Under the pieces are notes generated by a model. That model made no database searches. It worked only from the letters and a program-made list of their open reading frames with translations, and had not been told where the DNA came from. DNA of 64,000 bases from Nocardia aurantia (GTDB taxonomy: Bacteria > Actinomycetota > Actinomycetes > Mycobacteriales > Mycobacteriaceae): the NCBI RefSeq assembly GCF_009604425.1, contig NZ_WEGI01000006.1, positions 434,001 to 498,000 of the forward strand, in the 5' to 3' direction. Both the position numbers and the translations under genes were made by a program. This document shows, piece after piece, positions 7,917 through 15,390 of this stretch. Within the stretch, counting starts at the first letter, position 1, and the number at the start of each line of letters is the position of its first letter.

Positions 7917-7938
7917 GCAGTTGTCCGCATACACGGGA

Positions 7939-7964
7939 GGCGCCGCCGGATACCCGGCGACGCC
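7939..7964 (-). terminator. Hairpin after the dioxygenase gene
   Basis: GGCGCCGCCGG and CCGGCGACGCC form an 11-base stem with one mismatch and a four-base loop. It starts about 20 bases beyond the dioxygenase stop codon on the minus strand and precedes the transporter promoter region. There is no U-tract. Confidence 0.45.
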
Positions 7965-7984
7965 TACAGCTATCTACCAGCGAA

Positions 7985-8974
7985 TTATGCCCGATCGGTT
8001 CCCGCGAGTTCCGCCTCGTGGTCCAGTTCGGCCGCCGTGGGGGTGCCGTGGGTGTGGAAGGACTCGATGGTCTTCAGGCCCCACGCCTGGCCCTTGGCCC
8101 GCTCGAGTTCGGTCCAGTCGACCCGCTTCCAGTCCGGCGCGAGGATCAGCCGGGCGCCGGCGTTGCACAGTTCGATGCGATTGCCGCCGGGCTCGTACAC
8201 GTAGAGGAAGAAGGTCTGCTGGATGGCGTGCTTGTGCGGGCCGGTCTCGATGAACACGCCCTGGTCCAGGGCGACGTCGCAGGCGCGCAGGATGTCCGCG
8301 CGGCTGTCGGCGGCGAAGGCGATGTGGTGCAGCCGGCCGGACAGGCCGAGATTGTCCTTCGTGTACACCAGGTCGTAGCTCTTGTTCCCGAACGTGGTCC
8401 AGGCGGCCGCGACGGTGCCGTCGTTCAGCACGATCTGCTCGGTGGTCATCGCGCCGAGCGCGTCCGCCAGGAAGTCCCGGTTGTCCACCGGCACCTGCCC
8501 GAGGAAGTTCACGTGGTCCAGCCGCCGGGCCGGGACGCCGCCGCTGGGATATTTCGCGGCCTGATTCTTCAGCGCCGGCCGGCTCTCGTCGCTGGGCTCG
8601 TACCAGTCGGCGTCGTAGAAGACACCGAACTCGTGGCCGTCCGGATCGGTGAACAGATAGGTGCGGCCGAAGCCGGGTTCGCCGTCCACCCAGCCGATTC
8701 CGCGACCGGCCGCCTCCAGCGCCGCCACCCGCCGTTCCAGTTGCTCCGGGCCGAACGCGCGCAACGTGGTCCGGGCGATGCCCGCGTGCCGGTGCCCGCG
8801 CAGCGTCAGGCTGTGGTGCACGTAGTCGTCCCAGGCGTGCAGATAGACGTCGTCGCCGTCACGCCCGACCACCTCCAGCCCGAGGAAATCGGTGAAGAAG
8901 CGGACGCTCTCCTCGAGAGTCGGGGTGAGCAGCGTGACGTGCGCCAGATGCGCGATCTCGTGACCGGGGGCCAT
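7985..8974 (-). CDS. Type I extradiol ring-cleavage dioxygenase (VOC family)
   Basis: The 329-residue protein has two vicinal-oxygen-chelate modules. The second carries the expected Fe(II) ligands of catechol 2,3-dioxygenases: His154 in RLDHVNF, a His in LHHIAF (216/217) and Glu268 in NRIELC. It would open a catecholic ring next to one hydroxyl using O2. ATG 8974 is chosen because GAGAAAG precedes it and the first VOC strand (HLAHVTLLTP) begins nine residues later. It is the third gene of a leftward set with the tautomerase and aldolase. The true substrate is unknown; homoprotocatechuate-, gallate- or catechol-like compounds are possible. Confidence 0.85.
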   Translation of the reverse strand: MAPGHEIAHLAHVTLLTPTLEESVRFFTDFLGLEVVGRDGDDVYLHAWDDYVHHSLTLRGHRHAGIARTTLRAFGPEQLERRVAALEAAGRGIGWVDGEPGFGRTYLFTDPDGHEFGVFYDADWYEPSDESRPALKNQAAKYPSGGVPARRLDHVNFLGQVPVDNRDFLADALGAMTTEQIVLNDGTVAAAWTTFGNKSYDLVYTKDNLGLSGRLHHIAFAADSRADILRACDVALDQGVFIETGPHKHAIQQTFFLYVYEPGGNRIELCNAGARLILAPDWKRVDWTELERAKGQAWGLKTIESFHTHGTPTAAELDHEAELAGTDRA

Positions 8975-9008
8975 AATGACAAGTCTTTCTCGGGAAAAGT
9001 GTTGCGGT

Positions 9009-10115
9009 TCAGGCACGCTCGGTGGCGGCACGGGGAAATACCGTCCCGGCGAACAACTTCCGGGCGGTGCGCACCACGCCGGCCCGGTGCACGACCGGCG
9101 GGGTGACGGTGGTGTCCAGCTCGATGTCGACCAGCAGATGACCCGACGGATGCTCCACATCCACCCGGGACAGCCCGGCCGGCCAGGTCTCGGTGAGCTC
9201 GTGCCCGACCGCGCCGGGCGTCATCAACGCGGTGACCGCGCTGATCGCCGCGAACACCCCGACCGCGGTGTGCGGCTGCACCGGGATGAACGAGCGGGTG
9301 CCGACGTGGCCGCCGGCGCGGCCGGGGGAAACCAGGATCGTCTTCGGCACCGACGATTCCGCCACATCGCCGAGGCCCATCAGCGCGGCGGCCTTGCGCC
9401 GCAACCCGTCCACGCGCTCCAGCAGCGCGGCGTCGGCGGCCAGTTCGGCATGGGTCTCGGCGCCGGTGAGCCCGAACGCCGCCGCCTCGGCCACCACGAC
9501 CGGCATGCCGTTGTCCACGCAGGTGATCTCGACGCCGTCGATCTCGTCGCGGATCCGCCCGGTCGGGAACAGGCCCGCGGTGGCCGAGCCCGCGATGTCC
9601 TCGAAGGCCAGCAGCACCGGCGCCGCCGTACCCGGCACGCCGTCGATCGCGGTGTCGCCGTCGTAGACCGGGCGGCCGTCGCGGACCGGGAAGGTCGCGG
9701 TGGCGATACTGTCGGAGTTGACGAGATAGATTCGCACCGAACAGGTTTCGGCGTCCGCCGCGATCCCGGCCAGTCCGGTTTCGACCGCGAACTGTCCCAC
9801 CGCAGCGAGGATGTTGCCGCAGTTCTGCTTGTCCGAGACCGTCGGCTTGTCGACGCCGAGTTGCAGGAACAGGTAGTCGACGTCGACGCCGGGCCGTTGT
9901 GAGGGTGACACCACGGCGACCTTGCTGGTCAGCGAGGTCGCGCCGCCGAGGCCGTCGATCTGCCGCGGGTCGGGGGTGCCCATGATGCGCAGGAGCAGGT
10001 CGTCGCGAGCCGCCGGATCCGCGGGCAGATCCTCGGCGCGGAAGTATCCGCCTTTCGAGGTGCCGCCGCGCATCCACAGACCGGGGATCCCGTCGGCCAC
10101 GGACCGGTCTTTCAC
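9009..10115 (-). CDS. PrpF family protein, 4-oxalomesaconate tautomerase-like
   Basis: The 368-residue protein has the PrpF (PF04303) motifs MRGGTSKG near residue 15, an NCGN motif near residue 97 and HPSGHL near residue 330. The fold is diaminopimelate-epimerase-like. PrpF members isomerise unsaturated tricarboxylates; GalD of Pseudomonas converts keto-enol forms of 4-oxalomesaconate in gallate degradation. Its start overlaps the aldolase stop by four bases (ATGA), so the two are translationally coupled. With an aldolase of the HMG/CHA type beside it, the GalD-type activity is more likely than methylaconitate isomerisation. Confidence 0.8.
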   Translation of the reverse strand: MKDRSVADGIPGLWMRGGTSKGGYFRAEDLPADPAARDDLLLRIMGTPDPRQIDGLGGATSLTSKVAVVSPSQRPGVDVDYLFLQLGVDKPTVSDKQNCGNILAAVGQFAVETGLAGIAADAETCSVRIYLVNSDSIATATFPVRDGRPVYDGDTAIDGVPGTAAPVLLAFEDIAGSATAGLFPTGRIRDEIDGVEITCVDNGMPVVVAEAAAFGLTGAETHAELAADAALLERVDGLRRKAAALMGLGDVAESSVPKTILVSPGRAGGHVGTRSFIPVQPHTAVGVFAAISAVTALMTPGAVGHELTETWPAGLSRVDVEHPSGHLLVDIELDTTVTPPVVHRAGVVRTARKLFAGTVFPRAATERA

Positions 10116-10819
10116 TTCGGCTCCCCCGCAACGTGATCCGCGTAGGAGACGTAGGAGATGCCGAAATCGGGCAGCTTCGCGCGCATACCGTAGATGTCCA
10201 GGCCCAGTTCACCGCGGCGGAACGCCTGCCGGTTGCGCTCCTCCTTCTCCAGCCGGGCCTGCGAGGCCTCGAGCACCGCGGGAACGGTCGCGCGGGCCAC
10301 CACGGCCACGCCGTCGTCGTCGGCGACGATCACGTCACCCGGATGAATCACCTGGCCCTCCACCACGATCGGCACATTGACCGCGCCGGCGGTGGCCTTC
10401 ACCGAACCCTGCGCGCTGACCGCCGTCGACCAGGCCGGGAAGCCCATCTCGCGCAGTTCGGCGACGTCGCGCACACCGCAGGACAGCACCACACCGCGCA
10501 CCCCGCGCTGCTGCAACGCGGTGGCGAACAGCTCACCGAACAGGCCGTCGGACGACGGCGAGTTGGTGGCGACGACCAGGATGTCGCCCGCACGGCACTG
10601 CTCGACCGCGACATGGATCATCAAATTGTCGCCGGGCCAGCACAACACGGTCACCGCGGTCCCGCCGATGCGGGCGCCGGGCCACGCGGGCCGCAACCGG
10701 GGGCCGAGGTAGCCGATCCGGCCCGCGGCCTCGTGCACGGTGGCCGTGCCGTATTCACCGAGCGTGGTGGCGTCCGCGAGCGCGGCCCGCGGCGGATCGG
10801 TCACGACGACCGACTTCAT
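10112..10819 (-). CDS. RraA-like 4-hydroxy-4-methyl-2-oxoglutarate/CHA aldolase
   Basis: The 235-residue protein starts at ATG 10819 with AGGAGG five bases upstream. It has RraA/HMG-aldolase features: TATVHEAAGR near the N-terminus, GDNLMIHVA, GDILVV, GVRGVVLSCGVRD, and GDVIVADDDGVAVV. In aldolases of this class the Arg-Asp of GVRD and a nearby Gly-rich loop bind pyruvate and Mg2+. It would split 4-carboxy-4-hydroxy-2-oxoadipate into pyruvate and oxaloacetate, the last step of gallate or protocatechuate meta-cleavage. It leads a coupled pair with the PrpF gene. Confidence 0.85.
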   Translation of the reverse strand: MKSVVVTDPPRAALADATTLGEYGTATVHEAAGRIGYLGPRLRPAWPGARIGGTAVTVLCWPGDNLMIHVAVEQCRAGDILVVATNSPSSDGLFGELFATALQQRGVRGVVLSCGVRDVAELREMGFPAWSTAVSAQGSVKATAGAVNVPIVVEGQVIHPGDVIVADDDGVAVVARATVPAVLEASQARLEKEERNRQAFRRGELGLDIYGMRAKLPDFGISYVSYADHVAGEPK

Positions 10820-10996
10820 GATGTCCTCCTGTGTTCTGCCGCCGGCAGCGCTCGGCTGTCCTCGGCGTCGACGATATTGTCTGCACATCAGGCCTCGAGT
10901 GAGGCCCGGCGTGCCCTCATCCGCACCGCCGGGCCCCACCCGAATGCGATCCGGCGGGGACCTGCCGGACCACGTTTCAGCGACCCGAACGGGGCA

Positions 10997-12124
10997 TTAT
11001 CCGGAGCCCGCGATCTGCGGTCGCTCGACGGCAGCCGGTCCGTCCCCGCAACCCGCCGCCTCCGGCAGCACGGCAGCGGTCGACCGCTCCCCGGAACTCG
11101 CCGCGTCCCGCCGGGACGTGAGGACCGTCGCATTCTCCGCATCGGCGGCAGCCGGTCGCGGGACCTGGCCGGCGACAGCCGGTCTGGGCACGGCACCGGC
11201 GGCGCTGGCTGTCGGCGCGGTGTCACCGTGCTGCCGGGCATCGGGGAGCGCTTCGGGGCCGGTGCCCGCGGCGAGGGCGCGCAGCGAGTCCCGGGTGGCG
11301 GCCGTGATGCGCGGCTCGATCCCGAGGTCGGTCAATTGTTCTGCGGCAGCGGCCATTTCCTCTGCGCGGCGCACCGCGTGGGTGTAGCTGCCCTCGATGA
11401 AGCGGTCGACCATCTCGGGCTCGAACCGGATGAATTCGGTGGTGAGATGCTCGTGGAACCAGTCCTCGCAGCCGGCGGCGCGGGCACCGGCCATCGCCTC
11501 GACGATCGCGGCGGCCAGGCCCTTGTAGACGACACTGCGCAGGAGTTTGCGCGAACTCGCCACTCCGACCGGGCCGGGCATGTGCTCGACGACGACGTCG
11601 TAGGGTGCGAGCATCGTGCGGAAGCGGTCGGCGTCGGGGCCGGAGACGTACATCGGCACGCGCAGGCCCTTGCCCGGCACGGGCGCCATGATCGCGACAT
11701 CGACCAGCGAAGCGCCGGTCCCGTCGAGCAATTCGGCCAACCGCACCTTGAGCGCCGGGGAGACCGTGTTGGCCTCCGCCCACAGCGTGCCGGGCGACAG
11801 GCCGGGCAGGGCCGCGCGCGTGGCGGCCTCGGCCTCGTCGCCGGTGGTCAGATCGAAGACGAGGTCGGCATCGCGGACTGCGTCTGCATCGCTTTCCCGG
11901 AGCCGCACCCCGGCGGGTGCGGCGACCTTCGGGTCGTATCCGCGTACATCGGCCCCGGCCGCGACCAGATCGCGGGCGAACGCGGATCCGGCCTCGCCCA
12001 GTCCGAGCACCGCCACCCGCAGCGGCGCACCATCCGCCGCCGCGTCCACCGCGTTCCCCGGCACAGGCCCCACCTCGACTCGTCGCTGAGATCCGGTGCC
12101 GATCGGGCACCGGAGCGCGCACAC
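10997..12124 (-). CDS. NAD(P)-binding 6PGDH-like dehydrogenase (DUF1932)
   Basis: The protein has a Rossmann motif VLGLGEAGSAF near residue 40 and a C-terminal helical domain of the DUF1932 type (SSRKLLRSVVYKGLAAAIVEAM, with the conserved Lys). This resembles beta-hydroxyacid dehydrogenases. It probably oxidises or reduces a side-chain intermediate of the aromatic pathway. The last 85 or so residues are a Pro/Ala/Ser-rich, apparently disordered tail that such enzymes do not normally have. GTG 12124 has GAGG eight bases upstream and fits the promoter at 12150-12179; in-frame GTGs 40-70 bases downstream are alternatives. Confidence 0.7.
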   Translation of the reverse strand: MCALRCPIGTGSQRRVEVGPVPGNAVDAAADGAPLRVAVLGLGEAGSAFARDLVAAGADVRGYDPKVAAPAGVRLRESDADAVRDADLVFDLTTGDEAEAATRAALPGLSPGTLWAEANTVSPALKVRLAELLDGTGASLVDVAIMAPVPGKGLRVPMYVSGPDADRFRTMLAPYDVVVEHMPGPVGVASSRKLLRSVVYKGLAAAIVEAMAGARAAGCEDWFHEHLTTEFIRFEPEMVDRFIEGSYTHAVRRAEEMAAAAEQLTDLGIEPRITAATRDSLRALAAGTGPEALPDARQHGDTAPTASAAGAVPRPAVAGQVPRPAAADAENATVLTSRRDAASSGERSTAAVLPEAAGCGDGPAAVERPQIAGSG

Positions 12125-12149
12125 AGTGCGCGCCTCACATTCCGCATCG

Positions 12150-12183
12150 ACGTTAGGCGCGTGTCCGCAGGATTGTCAACAAT
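12150..12183 (-). promoter_or_regulatory. Promoter with GntR operator ATTGT-N2-ACAAT, copy B
   Basis: On the minus strand TTGACA (12174-12179) and TAACGT (12150-12155) are 18 bases apart. The -35 box lies inside the dyad ATTGTTGACAAT (12172-12183), an exact match to the dyad before the transporter gene. Binding here would directly block RNA polymerase, so repression is the expected mode. Confidence 0.65.
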
Positions 12184-12189
12184 TTCGTC

Positions 12190-12631
12190 GACTGAGTCCC
12201 TGGGGTAGGCGTTCACACCGGTCCGAACGTTGCGGACCGCCGACACGCGCCGCTACGACCGACATGATCGGCGGACCTGTCCGGCAGCGGCCGACTGGAC
12301 CGCCTGCCGTCGAATCATCGGCCCGCCGTAGCCCAGCGACTGGAACCGGACGGAAACCGCCCGCCCAGCTCGCAACCAAGCCCCGCTCGAACAGCTCCAT
12401 CCGACCAGCTGCGTCTTCGACACCGGCTTCACTCAGCCGACTGCGCCCCGCATCGGCCGCACCCAGCCGACTCCGTCGATCGGCTCGACGACCGACCTCG
12501 CGGCCTACCGGCCGGGTTCGCCCGGTCCGTGTCCGAACAGCCGATCGGGCTCCACGGTCACGCGGACCGCGTAAGCCCGGCCGGGGTGAAAATGCGTGCG
12601 GTGGAACCGCATCCGACGCGATTGCGACGGA
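12190..12631. other. Intergenic region, no gene seen
   Basis: About 440 bases between the GntR gene and the dehydrogenase promoter. Frames here are Pro/Arg/Ser-rich without recognisable domains or ribosome sites. Imperfect CAGCCGACT repeats occur around 12434-12472. I see no RNA gene or mobile element. Confidence 0.4.
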
Positions 12632-13294
12632 TCAATCGAACTGGGCGAGTGCCTTGATCACACTGTCGAGGTGGTCGCGCATCGCCCGCTCGGCCGCGTC
12701 GGCGTCGCCCGCGATGACCGCGTCGACGACCGCGACATGTTCACCCAGGGAGACCTGCGGGCGACCGGGCAGCAACGCGACCTGGAACTGGTGCCGCACG
12801 ATCTGGGCGTTCAGGCGGGAGATCAGGTCGGCGGCGGCGTTCTGCCCGGCGATCTCGCGCAGCACGGCGTGCAGTTCGTGGTTCAGGCTCGAGTACTTCA
12901 GCGGCTCGCCGTCGCGCACCGCGGTCGACAGCCGCTCGGAATAGTCACGCAGCCGCTCCTTGTCGGCGGGGGTGGCGCGCTCGGCCGCCTTCGCCGCGAT
13001 GAGTCCTTCCAGGACCTTGCGGCACTCCAGGATCTCCACGGCTTGGCGGCGCGACACCGCGCGCACCCGGGCGCCCCGATTGTGGATGCGCTCGATCAGG
13101 CCCTCGGCGGTCAGTTCATCGATCGCGGAGCGGACGCTGCCGCGGGTGACGCCGAACTGTTCGACGAGTTCGGCCTCGACCAGCCGCTGCCCGGGGGCCA
13201 CCTCGCCGGCCCGGATGGCACGGCGGAGCCGTTCGGCGGCAATGGCCTTGCCCTGCGTCCCGCGTTGCAACTCGCGAATATCCGACACCGACAC
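12632..13294 (-). CDS. GntR family regulator, FCD domain
   Basis: The N-terminal winged helix (about residues 15-75) has the GntR pattern: IRAGEVAPGQRLVEAELVEQ, GVTRGSVRSAIDEL, GLIERIHNRGARV. The rest is an all-helical FCD ligand domain with the metal-binding pattern Asp/His...HxxxH-type residues (NHELH, EHVAVVDAV, AMRDHL). These domains usually bind carboxylic acids with a divalent metal. GTG 13294 is preferred (GGGGAG nine bases upstream) over TTG 13330. It is the obvious candidate to bind the ATTGT-N2-ACAAT dyads at 7905 and 12172 and thus to induce the pathway with its aromatic acid or an intermediate. Confidence 0.88.
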   Translation of the reverse strand: MSVSDIRELQRGTQGKAIAAERLRRAIRAGEVAPGQRLVEAELVEQFGVTRGSVRSAIDELTAEGLIERIHNRGARVRAVSRRQAVEILECRKVLEGLIAAKAAERATPADKERLRDYSERLSTAVRDGEPLKYSSLNHELHAVLREIAGQNAAADLISRLNAQIVRHQFQVALLPGRPQVSLGEHVAVVDAVIAGDADAAERAMRDHLDSVIKALAQFD

Positions 13295-13334
13295 GTCTTG
13301 GTGCTCCCCACGATCACGTTTTGTAGGCAATTAT

Positions 13335-13349
13335 GCCAAATGTTTTGGC
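13335..13349. promoter_or_regulatory. Inverted repeat upstream of the GntR gene
   Basis: GCCAAA-TGT-TTTGGC is a perfect six-base dyad about 40 bases upstream of the GntR start, next to a GACAATT half-site resembling the cluster operator. It may be an autoregulatory or second-regulator site. Confidence 0.35.
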
Positions 13350-13399
13350 GACAATTCACCGGGTCATTGCCGGCGTGCCACGCGTCACACTCGCGAGTG

Positions 13400-15031
13400 T
13401 CACCGGATGGGTTGTGCCGGTGCTTTCACCGGGTCGAACGGGTGGTCCGCCCAGATTCGCGCGGACGCCTGCTCGGGATAGCGGCCGGTGCCGGACACGA
13501 TATCGAACAGCCGGGTCTGTTCCGCGTCCGGCCCGTACGCCGGCCAGCCGGGAGAACCGTTCGCGGCGAACGAGATCCACGCGTCGCGCAGTTGCTCGCC
13601 GAGTACCGCCGCGGCGGGATCCGGTCGGCCGGTGCCGAATACCAGCGGCACCTCGGCGCCGTGCCCGGAACCGCCCGCGGTGCGCTCGTCCCGGAATTCG
13701 TACAGATACGACGTACCGCCGCCGCGGGTGTGCGCCCGCGCCAGAAACAGGCTCGGCATCCGGTAATAGAAATCCGAATGCACGATCTCGTACAGCTGTC
13801 CCTCGGCGATACCGGGATATGCCGCGCGATAGGCCCGCACGCCGTCGGCCACCGGTGCGAGCTGCCGCAGCGCCTCGTCGGTGCGGACGGCGGCCACCTG
13901 CTGGACCGCACCGGCCAGATACACCCGGTACTCGTCGCGGGTGTGGCCCACGATCAGCGGGATGTCCCGGCTCGCGCCGCGGGCCAGCGCGTGATGCGGC
14001 GCCTCCGGCAACACGTCGCCGTCGACCACGGGATGGAAGACCGTCACCGCCACCCCGGGCCCCCAGCGCGCCCGGTTCGCGGCGCCGTCGCGAGCCGCCG
14101 CCCATACCCCCGCCGCCAGTGCCGTGGGTGACAGCGTGCCGAGGTCCGCCGCGGTCGCCTTCCGGTTCAGCCGGGCGGCAAGCACATCCGCGATATCGCG
14201 GGCCAGTTCGGGCCGCTGCGACGACAGCGGGACGCTCTGGCAGATCGCGCCATGGAACAGCCCGGACGCGGCCGGCATCGCCAGCAGGCAGGCGATCGAT
14301 CCGGCGCCGGCCGACTGACCGAACACCGTGACCCGCCCGGGGTCGCCGCCGAAGGCCGCGATGTTGTCGCGCACCCAGGCCAGGCCCGCGATCTGGTCGA
14401 GCAGTCCCCGGTTGTCCGGGGCGCCGGCCATGTGCAGGAAGCCCTCGGCGCCGACGCGATAGTTGATACCGACCACCACCGCCCCGCGCGCGGCCAGGCG
14501 GTGACCGTCGTAGGCCGGCAGGCTCGCCGCGCCGCCGGACCAGGCCCCGCCGTAGATCCACACCAGCACCGGCCGGCCACGGGCGCGAAGGTCGGGCGAC
14601 CACACGTTGACGGTGAGCCATTCATCGGCTGCCGCACCGGAATTCGCGGCGATGTTCTGCACACTGCCCGACACCGCAGGCGGTGGCGGCCCGAACTCCC
14701 CGGCATCACGCACCCCGGACCAGCCCGGATGTGCCGCCGGGGCCTGGAATCGCCGCTCCCCCACCGGTGCCGCGGCGAAGGGGATCCCGCGGAACACCGC
14801 GATATCGTCCTCCATCCGGCCCCGGACCGTTCCGACCGACGTCCGCACGTGCGGCCCCACCGCAGGGCCGGTCGCATCGACGACCGCAGACCGCGGCGCT
14901 GCGGGAATCACCGGCCGCGGCGCGGCGGAAGCCGCCAACACCGAAGCACCCGCTAAGGCACTCATTCCGAGAAACCTGCGGCGGTCGAATCTCTGCGCGC
15001 TCCCCCAGCGCGGCCGCCGGTCGCCCGACAC
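13400..15031 (-). CDS. Secreted type B carboxylesterase
   Basis: The 543-residue protein carries a twin-arginine type signal (DRRRFLGMSALAGASVLAAS) and the carboxylesterase type B fold (PF00135): the EDDIAVFRGIPFAAAP entry strand, GGAWSGG oxyanion loop, TVFGQSAGAGS nucleophile elbow, and a later acidic residue and His (GHGAEVPLVF). It hydrolyses carboxylic esters outside the cytoplasm; the folded-protein Tat route is implied by the RR motif. GTG 15031 has AGGATGG upstream. It lies directly before the GntR gene on the same strand and may supply aromatic or alkyl acids to the adjacent pathway. Confidence 0.85.
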   Translation of the reverse strand: MSGDRRPRWGSAQRFDRRRFLGMSALAGASVLAASAAPRPVIPAAPRSAVVDATGPAVGPHVRTSVGTVRGRMEDDIAVFRGIPFAAAPVGERRFQAPAAHPGWSGVRDAGEFGPPPPAVSGSVQNIAANSGAAADEWLTVNVWSPDLRARGRPVLVWIYGGAWSGGAASLPAYDGHRLAARGAVVVGINYRVGAEGFLHMAGAPDNRGLLDQIAGLAWVRDNIAAFGGDPGRVTVFGQSAGAGSIACLLAMPAASGLFHGAICQSVPLSSQRPELARDIADVLAARLNRKATAADLGTLSPTALAAGVWAAARDGAANRARWGPGVAVTVFHPVVDGDVLPEAPHHALARGASRDIPLIVGHTRDEYRVYLAGAVQQVAAVRTDEALRQLAPVADGVRAYRAAYPGIAEGQLYEIVHSDFYYRMPSLFLARAHTRGGGTSYLYEFRDERTAGGSGHGAEVPLVFGTGRPDPAAAVLGEQLRDAWISFAANGSPGWPAYGPDAEQTRLFDIVSGTGRYPEQASARIWADHPFDPVKAPAQPIR

Positions 15032-15390
15032 TTCACACCATCCTGCACAAATACGTCCGAACCGCCCGATTCTGACCGATCCGGCGGCGCCCGTCCAGCC
15101 CCGGCTGTCGGGCCACCCGAACGCCCAACCGACCGACCGGGCGATTTCCTGGACCGGCGAATCAGCTGTTCACGAGCCTTTCACCGGCCCGGCCCCGGTC
15201 GTTCCGTCGCGCCGCCGTGGACCCGGCCGTTTCCGGTGCGACACCCGGGCCCGACATCGGGTGCGCCGCCCCGGCTTCCCGGCAGCGCGCCGCCGACCGA
15301 GGTGACCCGGCTTCCGGCAGCTTGCAGCCCTCGAACCGATCGGGGTCGCGTATCGCGATCAATACGATCGGGAGGTCCGATCGGTCGGCG
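15032..15390. other. Intergenic region with a thiolase-gene remnant
   Basis: About 360 bases between the thiolase stop and the esterase start. Apart from the 59-base fragment at 15285-15343 that copies part of the thiolase gene, nothing recognisable is present. Confidence 0.5.
15285..15343 (-). pseudogene. Remnant of a thiolase 3' region
   Basis: These 59 bases match positions 15594-15653 inside the adjacent thiolase gene at roughly 88% by eye (about six substitutions and a one-base deletion). The shared tract encodes DRFEGYKLLEAG in the intact gene and DRFEGCKLPEAG here before the frame breaks. Similarity fades on both sides. It is a decayed partial duplication lying about 300 bases from its parent, on the same strand. 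Confidence 0.6.

Noticed and set aside
10871..10890. Third copy of the ATTGT-N2-ACAAT operator before the aldolase gene
   Set aside because: ATTGTC-TG-CACAT shares one arm only; the spacing and right arm differ, so I did not count it.
10133..12208. 691-codon plus-strand frame opposite the aldolase and dehydrogenase
   Set aside because: It spans two real minus-strand genes and their promoter; the product is low-complexity His/Gly/Arg.
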